Shown here in pieces: positions 57,701 to 64,000 of a DNA stretch of 64,000 bases. Origin of the DNA: Acorus gramineus (Eukaryota > Streptophyta > Magnoliopsida > Acorales > Acoraceae). Location of the stretch: NCBI GenBank assembly GCA_030737835.1, contig JAUJYN010000041.1, positions 186,001 to 250,000 on the forward strand. The letters are read 5' to 3'. The notes beneath the pieces are model-generated. The model was not told where the DNA came from. It was given only the letters and a program-made list of their open reading frames with translations, and ran no database searches. Position 1 is the first letter of the stretch; every line of letters begins with the position of its first letter. A program made the translations under genes and the position numbers.

Positions 57701-60700
57701 ACCTGGATATTGTATATTTACATCAAGCTCACATAGCACAATGATACAAATACTTACATGAGCAACTGGGAAAAAACACAAGTGTAGAGGGGATATGTAG
57801 ATAGAAACTATGAATTAGCTCGAGAAGATTTTTTGTCTTTCTTGAAGCAAACAAACCCTCAACAATCAACATCAACAAGGTATGTTTCAAGATGTTTTGG
57901 AGTTGGCTTAATGAGTTTTCGTATTCCATGATTTCCGGTTAGATTAATTCCTAATGTAGACTTAAATTCATGTCCTTCCAAGTCCTGTTAATAAATTACC
58001 CGCTTTTCCTAGTACCAGGGGCATCCACCTCACCACCTGCTCACACTATCTCAATGATGCACTCAATAGATAAATGTCTAAAGAACCTAAAAAATATTCT
58101 ATCTTATTATTGAATAATGAAAATATTCTTAGTCTTCCAGTCACAATTATTCCTCATTATTCCTAGATTTGCTAGAGATACATTTTTATATATGACGTCA
58201 CACCCCAACTGCAACTGCTCAACATTCTGTTTGAGCTTTCCCACTTTCCTAAGAACAATTCCCTCAGAATGTCATAATGGTATTGCACCCATCCCCTTCA
58301 GTTATAAATATCCACAGCAATGATCTCCTTAGATTAACTGCAGACCCTAGATTATGTCTCATAATTAAGCTTGAGTTGAAAACAAACTACAGGAATCTGC
58401 TTCCATTCGTCATTCCCTCCCTCACCTTTGAAGTTCTTGCCTTTGCCTCTCCCTCTGTCATATCTATGCCAACTTCCGTTCTCTATTTTTCTCTGGTTCA
58501 CTTAAAATTTTCCATTTCCAAATCACTCTTCCCTCAGTACATTTTACCACCCTTATGTTCCGTGCAAAGAATATAATTATGTAAAACATAGCTTATAAAT
58601 CCAACAGTATTTTTCCCATATAAAGATTCGCATTCAAAAATAGTTTATGGTTTCACTTTTCGAGTAAAAGGAGATATAAATATAGAGCATAAATTATGTA
58701 TACAATGAACAATACGACGGTGTTCCCTCATTTTTTTTAAAAGATGAAGTATCTAACCAATAAGATATTCCCTGTTAAATGTATAATGTATAAATATGAG
58801 CATAAATAAAAAAAAAAAATTAGATAAACTCTCAGGCATTCTACCACCATATATAGATGATGGAGTACAGTGCCAAAAGAAAGAGTAAAAAGGTAGCATA
58901 AGCAGGGGAAAAAACCAGAACAGCAGTAAGAGAATCTACTGTTACCAACCACACAGATCTGACTACAAACTATTCTCCAATTATTAGCGCCCCCCCTTCC
59001 CCCCCCCCCCCCCCCCCCTTCCCAAAAAAAAAAAAAAACGACTTGATTTCTAGTCAGCCATATCACCCACACCAAGCTGCATTTTTAAAGATTAAGAAAT
59101 TTTGCGTTCACGCTCCTGTTACATCTTTTTCTTAAGGTGCCTTCCAGCTTCCCACATTTAAACCAAAGAGCCAAAATAAGTTTTGAGACAGTAGCAGCAC
59201 CGAGAATGCACCAAGCCTGATTCGCAACAAAGAACCGACAAAAAAGGTGCACAGTCGTCTCTAATTCAATTAACCGTTGCATAGCGCACACAACGAAGGC
59301 TCGCTCAGAGCCCGTGCAGAAATAATATAAAATTTCCAATACAATAATGTTCCATGGTGTATTTTGCAAATTGAAGTATCTAACTACTAAGTTCCTGCTC
59401 CTTTCAAAAATTGGCAAATAGTGGATGCTTGCACCTTTAGCTCCATACTCACAAATTCTGGAATTAAGGCGTTCCATGTTCGTTTTACATGATTACCTTG
59501 AATGTTTTAAATAACAGAAGTACAAAACAGTGTGATGCAGGAGTCTGGAGTCTGAAGTTGGTTCATATGGCTCTGTTGAAAATTCAACTGGAAACAGTTT
59601 TAAAGCAGGTGTCTTTGCAGAAAGTTTTATGTAATAATACATATGGGCTGGAAAGCTTAGGCAATTTTTGTTCTATAACTTCCAGCCACGTGGAAATAAG
59701 TATTTACATCAATCATTTCCAAATACGAACTTGGCAATGAAAAGAGCCAGGCTAGTTCTGAAAAAGATAAAGTGCATTCAAACAGTCCTGCATCTAAAAA
59801 TACAATTCACTAGTCAGTATCATCAAATGAATTGGCGTCTGTGTTATGGCACATTAGTGGGGTCAAGGTTAAGTGGAATTATTGTCTAATAAGTAGTGAT
59901 GGTCCTGATGGAGCATTTCAGAAGCTAACATCGCCTTCAAACATGTTCAAACTAATGTGTATGAATCACTGAGAAAATTAAAAAAAAATATAAAAAAAAT
60001 TGGAGCTGGGAATTTGACCAAGTTTCTTTTTACTCAAGACATCAAAAATAGAAAAATAATTGAAGTACAGTAGTACTTACAAGAATTCAAGTGTTACTGC
60101 AGGATCAGAAAGAAATGAAATTCATACTACATTATTACCTTGTTGGGGGGGGAGAGATATGCTGCACAATTTATGCAGATAAAGGACGAGGAGAATTTGT
60201 TACATTGTTGCCTTCCATTGAAATTCACAGATTCAGTAAATGGTGTTCATATTTGGAGATTTAGAATCAGATGAATACAAGACAGCTGATGACAAACAGC
60301 AGACTGTGTGAGAGACTGTTCAATAAGATTGGTACACATGGAATGAAGGTGAGGACTTGTAGCTGTGTTAAGAAGATGTAGAGAAATGATGTCTAAATAA
60401 ACAAAAATATGCTTGTAGTAAGTCAGTTGAAACAAGAACCAACATCAGAAGATGACACATGATCCAAACTCTCCCCAAGTATTTACAAAATGGACCTTGC
60501 AGGCTCATAGATCACCCACCCATTTATTTCACATGACAACCCCATCATGCAAGTTAATAATGCTGGCCCCCAGATTGTGCTTACTCCAATCCTCCAAAAT
60601 TTGATGATCCCAGTCCAGTTATTTTCCATGTCATCACTCATCAGAAGAGATGTATAATTAACTGATATTCAAATGAACCCGGGAAGAATTTTATAAAAGA

Positions 60701-63700
60701 CATCTGTGCAAACAATTCACAAAGCTAATATTTCGGGCACAAAATCACTGCCATAGGAAAAATTAAAATGTCTCATTTTCTTCAAGTCTGAATAACTTCA
60801 GCTTATCTTCCTGCATAATTCACGACACATCTGTCTGGATGAATTACATCAAACAGCTAGCTCATGCCTTCTTTAAAACTTAATTCACATTAGATCCTCA
60901 AAAAAAAATCCCCAAAGTATTCTTGACAACTGCACAACTTGAATCTTTGGTGGATTAAGATATCAAGAACCTTGTTGGAAAAACATATGGCCACCAGTTA
61001 AATGGAAGATTATATGGCGATCGATATATTAGAATGAGAATGGCCATATTTGTGGTTTTTTACTTGTTAACACTCCATCATCCACCTTTTTATGAGGTTA
61101 TTGCTCAATATACTTGTATGATGACAGTCAACAGTGACTAAACATACATACTATGCCCCACTTTAGGCTTGTATCCATTGTTGCAAACTTAAGAGAGAAT
61201 GTTTAGTATATCACTCCACTCAGAGATGATACACTGAAAAATTGAATGTTTTATACGCACTTATATCACTAAATACAATACCTTTTCTACCTGGAAACAA
61301 TTGAGTATTAAAATAACAACTCTCTGGTAAACAAAGTCCTTGAGTAGTTAATAAAGAAAGACTATTTGGAATTGGAACGTCTAACCATTTAAAGGTACTA
61401 ATTCAGCATGACCCCAGGATATGAATTTGAAAAAAAATAGAACTTATAAATTGCAAAAGAAAAAATGCACCTTAACAATTGGGGGAGCACTAAGTGGATT
61501 GCCATCGACTCCCCGACAAAGAACACTTGCAAGATCAAAACGGAATCCATCCACATGATATTCATTTAACCTTCAACATAAAATAGCATAACATCAACAG
61601 TACTTCAACAAAGAGAAATATCTCCCAACCAAATATATAATAGTCAAGTTCAACTTTATAAGCGAAAAAAGAATAAAAAATGTAACTTCCAATTTGAAAA
61701 TGCCAATTCCAATGACACGGAGGTGAAGAAAATGAAAATGAAAAAATAAAATATTACAAGCAAAATGTATGTGAAAGCTGATCTCACAGAAAGTCATATA
61801 TATTTTTCAAAGATACGATCACATGGTTAGGCTCCTGCCATTTACTACTTATCCAGTTCCCCATAATTAAAATATGAATGCAAGATATGAATATCACCTC
61901 TCAATAACAAATGCACAATCTGTAGGCAAAGTAAGATATCATGGCATTGATTGCATTGAACCTTAGAATTGTATGGAATGACGATTTGATGGACCCAATT
62001 CACTAGATGGTATACCTAACATAGTAACATGTTTTGACAGACCAGAGACTCGTTAATTTTTTTTAATGACCTCCTATTTTATACTAGTACTACTTTATGT
62101 ATTAATATCTTGTTACTTTATGTCTGAGAGACGTTGCATTGGGGTTTGCTCACTAATCTAATTGCTCACCACTTGATTTACATTTTTTTTGGTGTAGCAG
62201 TGATCAGCTGTCACAAGGCAGTTGAGCCTGTGGTAGAGTTATTTCGTATTGCTGGCAGTCAAGATGTTGATCAGGTTATTTTGGTTCATGTTTTATCATT
62301 TAGATATGTATTATCTTAATTGCTCTGACTAGAAAGTCTGTATTGGAGGATTTCATTACCATTTATTTACTATGATTATTGTTTGTGGATGATCTACATG
62401 TATTTCGAAAGTACTAATTTGAATGATATAGCGGCGTCACCAAAGTTACCATATATCTGTTAAATACATTATCGAAAGTACTAATTGGAATTCTGGGGTT
62501 TCACAAACTACATTTATAAAAGGCACAAAAGAGAGGGCTGGTTGGTGAAGCTGAGTAGAAACATTCTCCAGCACCTAGAGGAATCAATGTCAAGTCAATA
62601 TGGGAATGGATAACAATAGAAATTCCAACTGTAGATGACTTTAAAATTGAAATTTTGAAAGACTCAAAGTCAGATTGTATTTTCGCATTCAATAAGCAGA
62701 TAAGCATTGTTTATGCCCTGAAATGAAAGCAGTTTCCATCTAACAGTCAAGAATTGACACCATCATCGAAAAGTGAATCACAAATCCATCTGCAAAGAAA
62801 GAAGTGACAGTGCAAGTGCATACTGATCAAGGGAGAGAAGAAAGTAAATGTCCATACCAATGTCTTAAGCTATCCAGCACTAGTTCCATAACCACAGGAT
62901 GGTTGCAATTTAATGTGTTCCCTGAATACAGTAATAAACAGAAAAAGAAACTGTCAAAATATCTTAGAAAATTTAAATTTGCATTGAAAATAAAAGGAAA
63001 AAATTACAGAAAATAAAACCGGAAAACATAAATGATAATGCAAATCGTTGGTGTAGGATGTCATCATTTCACTACCACACAAACAACAGGAAATAAACTT
63101 AAACTAGGTTCAGGTATTGGCAAAGTACGATAGCACAAAAATGGGTTCACATTTGGAGAAATCAGTATTTATGACTTAGGAACTGAGTGAAAATTGAGGA
63201 CCTTTTTGAAGAAATGGACTAAAAAAGGCTGTAAGATTAGGTAGGTTTTTCTAGGATTTTACTGGGTTGAATCTAAGATATAGAAAATTCTGGTGATTGT
63301 AGTATGTACATCAATGATCCACCAAATCCCGTGACATAAAAAAATAAATCTAGTTATATTTTAACAATCAGGAAAATGAATATTTTAGGAAAACTTACAA
63401 ATGGAGCAATAATAATTATTTGTACATCATTTGCATTATTAGATATCATAATCAATTTGTCCCAAACTTTTCATAATGCACTGCAAAATAAACCATTCAT
63501 AACAGCTACAAAGAAAGACATAATAATTAAAGTTTGCCAAACATGGATCTCAAACAACAATAAGATTTCAAATGTTGAAGGATTATACCCTACAAGATAA
63601 TGTTAACAAAAAAGAAATATATTTGAAGGTAGAAAAATTTAAACTTTCAAATGATGATGGAGATACCGCAGCCTGAGAAATTAAGCAATTCACCATTTCC

Positions 63701-63718
63701 ATCCACCATGTAGTAAAC
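42660..63718 (-). CDS. ISA3: Isoamylase-type starch debranching enzyme, ISA3-like; C-terminal 388 residues in 14 exons (5' part outside window)
   Basis: Hydrolyses alpha-1,6 branch points; in plants ISA3 acts in the plastid stroma, mainly in breakdown of short-branched glucans. Exons (high to low): 63667-63718, 62858-62921, 61471-61570, 56355-56455, 53479-53530, 51343-51405, 46589-46678, 46428-46500, 46117-46196, 43994-44098, 43812-43910, 43448-43509, 43202-43313, 42660-42773. All joins use GT-AG introns and keep frame. GH13 residues are present: nucleophile Asp in [15 protein letters not shown], acid/base Glu in [14 protein letters not shown], third carboxylate Asp in [32 protein letters not shown] and the C-terminal [11 protein letters not shown]...[11 protein letters not shown] fit ISA3 better than ISA1 or ISA2 (ISA2 lacks catalytic residues). 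Several introns exceed 4 kb and hold transposons. No stop or frameshift is seen, so the gene looks active. Confidence 0.93.
43202..43313 (-). CDS. ISA3: ISA3 exon
   Basis: Begins with the last base of a Thr codon. Reads [20 protein letters not shown] then [17 protein letters not shown], part of the C-terminal beta-sandwich. Confidence 0.93.
43448..43509 (-). CDS. ISA3: ISA3 exon
   Basis: Reads [20 protein letters not shown] and the first two bases of Thr; donor GTGAGC. The DVTWH-D-WDN block is characteristic of isoamylase. Confidence 0.93.
43812..43910 (-). CDS. ISA3: ISA3 exon
   Basis: Phase 0 at both ends, 33 codons: [20 protein letters not shown] then [13 protein letters not shown]. This is the last helix of the GH13 barrel (RFF..M..FR..HP.L). 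Confidence 0.92.
43994..44098 (-). CDS. ISA3: ISA3 exon
   Basis: 35 codons, phase 0: [20 protein letters not shown] then [15 protein letters not shown]. This is the GDE-GHT-GNNN-Y-HDN loop of isoamylases near the active site. Confidence 0.94.
46117..46196 (-). CDS. ISA3: ISA3 exon
   Basis: Completes a split Gly, then [20 protein letters not shown] and ALMISQ. The R-RQM-NF-L-LM-SQ helix is conserved in debranching enzymes. Confidence 0.93.
46428..46500 (-). CDS. ISA3: ISA3 exon
   Basis: Reads [20 protein letters not shown] then CGCE and one base of Gly. The HN-ANGE-N-DG-N-N-SWNCG loop is an isoamylase signature. Confidence 0.94.
46589..46678 (-). CDS. ISA3: ISA3 exon with third catalytic Asp
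   Basis: 30 codons, phase 0: [20 protein letters not shown] then [10 protein letters not shown]. The Asp of AHDGFTL is the transition-state-stabilising residue of GH13. Confidence 0.95.
47300..49440. other. Transposon-derived part of an ISA3 intron
   Basis: Contains the foldback at 48191-49046 and, on its left, clustered ATATCGATATATCGA-type palindromes (47745-47955) that reappear at 49383-49425 (AATCGATATATCGATTTTTT). The palindromes may mark the outer ends of one larger element of about 1.7 kb that encloses the foldback. No coding region is supported. Confidence 0.5.
48191..49046. repeat. Long inverted repeat (foldback) in an ISA3 intron
   Basis: The left arm 48191-48435 reads TTACATTT, CGTCTATCCCCACCAA, CATTTCCCT, AACCCACC, an A-run, CGGTGTTT and then three copies of a unit like TTTTGGGCGACCGAAATTAG / TCGTCATTT. 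The right arm 48845-49046 carries the same blocks inverted (GGTCGCCCAAAACCTGAAAT twice, then TGGTGGGTTAAGGGAAATG and GGGGATAGACGTG). The spacer is about 410 bp. The element could form a long stem in the pre-mRNA. Confidence 0.88.
50081..50121. repeat. Imperfect (GA)n microsatellite
   Basis: GA repeats interrupted by GATA and GGGA, within an ISA3 intron. Confidence 0.85.
51343..51405 (-). CDS. ISA3: ISA3 exon
   Basis: 21 codons, phase 0: [20 protein letters not shown] then K. Flanked by TTCATAG acceptor and GTTACT donor; the next intron is about 4.66 kb and contains a foldback element. Confidence 0.93.
52160..52173. repeat. Poly-C tract
   Basis: Run of 14 C within an ISA3 intron. Confidence 0.8.
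52440..53230 (-). pseudogene. LINE ORF2 C-terminal fragment (zf-RVT region), copy 1
   Basis: The minus-strand frame contains [40 protein letters not shown] and [12 protein letters not shown] followed by a Cys-bearing segment (CSCVMW). It matches the style of the zinc-binding region downstream of non-LTR reverse transcriptases (VKA-LW-IY-DKILTKS...C..C...E...HLF..C). The upstream part (53090-53200) reads [20 protein letters not shown], typical of the region before zf-RVT. Frames are broken. It is homologous to 54775-55440. Confidence 0.7.
53479..53530 (-). CDS. ISA3: ISA3 exon
   Basis: Finishes a split Arg, then [30 protein letters not shown] is conserved in isoamylases. Confidence 0.93.
53820..54068 (+). 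mobile_element. Possible 3' internal end of a copia-like element with polypurine tract
   Basis: Sequence just left of the LTR ends GGGGAACCTTGGAGGAGATA then GGT, resembling the purine-rich tract that precedes a 3' LTR. No protein is recognised in the body. Confidence 0.4.
54069..54503 (+). mobile_element. Copia-like LTR
   Basis: 435 bp with perfect 7-bp inverted termini TGATGCA...TGCATCA. An AT-rich body includes GTCTATAAATAGGACTTC (TATA region, about 54314) and AATAAAG (about 54436), as expected for U3-R-U5. It is followed after one base by a primer-binding-site-like sequence. Lies in the ISA3 intron between the WAEWNG and AEPWD exons. Confidence 0.75.
54505..54517 (+). promoter_or_regulatory. 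Primer-binding site of copia-like element
   Basis: TTAGTATCAGAGC is close to the initiator tRNA-Met complement TGGTATCAGAGC, placed one base after the LTR end. Confidence 0.68.
54518..54774 (+). mobile_element. Truncated internal region of copia-like element
   Basis: A short leader-like region with a frame through 54451-54684 but no recognisable gag motif. It stops where the LINE fragment begins near 54775, so the element is cut off there. Confidence 0.4.
54775..55440 (-). pseudogene. LINE ORF2 C-terminal fragment (zf-RVT region), copy 2
   Basis: On the minus strand, broken frames read [64 protein letters not shown] and [10 protein letters not shown]. This is a zf-RVT domain of a plant LINE. 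It is better preserved than copy 1 and has an internal TAG and a lost Cys ligand. The two copies may be pieces of one family inserted separately in the same intron. Confidence 0.75.
55500..55930. repeat. Short direct duplication in ISA3 intron
   Basis: A phrase with GGATTCTAAAGCTTTTCTCC and ATATTTCTATCTTATC at 55526-55566 recurs as AGATTCTAAAGCCTTTTTCT and CATCTTTCTATTTTAGC at 55858-55897. Both are followed by GTC.ACC...TACT-like sequence. Confidence 0.6.
56355..56455 (-). CDS. ISA3: ISA3 exon with catalytic Glu
   Basis: Reads [20 protein letters not shown] then [13 protein letters not shown] and two bases of Arg. The Glu of AEPWD is the general acid/base. The donor GTCTTG is non-optimal. 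Confidence 0.94.
56456..61470. other. Large ISA3 intron, mostly unannotated
   Basis: This 5.0-kb intron separates the nucleophile exon from the acid/base exon. Apart from the C tract I see no transposon ends or coding relics that I can defend. Short frames here lack family motifs. Confidence 0.5.
58990..59023. repeat. Poly-C rich tract
   Basis: Long C runs broken by TT, followed by an A run of 15 bases. Lies in an ISA3 intron. The length is probably unstable or poorly resolved. Confidence 0.85.
61471..61570 (-). CDS. ISA3: ISA3 exon with catalytic nucleophile
   Basis: Finishes a split Trp, then [20 protein letters not shown] and [13 protein letters not shown]. The Asp of FRFDLAS is the GH13 nucleophile. 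The donor is GTGCAT. Confidence 0.95.
62858..62921 (-). CDS. ISA3: ISA3 exon
   Basis: Finishes a split Gly, then [20 protein letters not shown] and two bases of Trp. [10 protein letters not shown] is the conserved barrel segment before the nucleophile. Confidence 0.94.
63667..63718 (-). CDS. ISA3: ISA3 exon, first in this window
   Basis: Reads [17 protein letters not shown] and one base of Gly; acceptor AAGCAG. Exons encoding the transit peptide, the CBM48 domain and the first half of the barrel should lie right of base 64000. Confidence 0.92.
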
Positions 63719-64000
63719 CTGCTTACGCGCATAGAAGAGAGGTAATCAATCTACAAAAATTAAGAAAGTTCACCAGCATAACGGACAAAACAGTGCATGC
63801 ACACTCAGGAATATAGATGTATTCTATTTCTGTATATATACACATGGTAAGTGCATATACATATGATATAGATACATAACAAGTGCATGCAGTTTGTTCC
63901 AAGTAACAACTTTCTTTTCTACTGCATAAATTAATTATTCAATTGCCCATAGGAAATTTATTAATATTAATTTCAGTTGCATTAACAATCTAACACTTAT

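Noticed and set aside
1..64000. tRNA, rRNA or conserved snoRNA genes
   Set aside because: Looked for cloverleaf A/B-box patterns and rRNA-like blocks on both strands; only retroelement primer-binding sites resembling tRNA-Met ends were found.

Overview
This is a 64 kb stretch of AT-rich nuclear DNA from a flowering plant, most likely a eudicot. The evidence is plant-specific genes with GT-AG introns (a uclacyanin-type phytocyanin, a classical arabinogalactan protein, a P-class PPR gene and a plastid isoamylase of the ISA3 type) set in a dense background of plant transposons: MITEs, MULE, copia-like and long LTRs, and LINE fragments. No bacterial, organellar or viral gene cluster is present, and the species cannot be named from the sequence.

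Layout. 0-1.2 kb: two MITEs, one with a perfect 9-bp target-site duplication (TSD). 1.65-3.1 kb: an intact two-exon uclacyanin gene (+). 3.1-20.8 kb: a gene desert with a Tourist-like MITE (4.66-5.14 kb), a copia-like LTR with primer-binding site (6.43-6.90 kb), a 3-copy tandem repeat (7.5-7.9 kb), a large hairpin MITE (8.0-8.8 kb), a 2.38-kb solo LTR with perfect 5-bp TSD carrying two mutually inverted minisatellite arrays (13.64-16.02 kb), and another MITE (19.3-19.8 kb). 20.86-21.30 kb: an intact intronless classical AGP gene (-). 21.4-28.2 kb: no recognisable gene. 28.3-31 kb: a PPR gene (-) whose 35-residue repeat register is perfect but which has two in-frame TAG codons. About 32.4-32.6 kb: a short fragment of KAE1/OSGEP (tRNA t6A synthesis) in a GC-rich island between possible transposon ends. 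33-37 kb: MITEs, a 776-bp tandem duplication and tandem repeats. 37.4-38.0 kb: a 539-bp foldback MITE. 38-41.4 kb: a decayed MULE whose MURA-like transposase is followed, in the same exon-intron chain, by a plant mobile domain (PMD). 42.66-63.72 kb: fourteen C-terminal exons of isoamylase 3 (-), whose 5' half lies beyond the right edge.

How it fits together. The four host genes are unrelated in function: cell-surface copper protein, cell-wall proteoglycan, organelle RNA-binding protein, and starch debranching enzyme. They do not form a cluster. The isoamylase exons join in frame with all three GH13 catalytic residues present, so that gene looks functional although its introns have filled with LINE, copia-like and foldback insertions. 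The unusual material is in the repeats: the MURA-PMD chain, the PPR gene with two TAGs, the displaced KAE1 fragment, the solo LTR with inverted minisatellites and several MITEs with readable boundaries. I found no convincing new biochemical system. Exon coordinates come from reading splice sites and reading frames by eye; family names come from remembered conserved motifs, not from a search.
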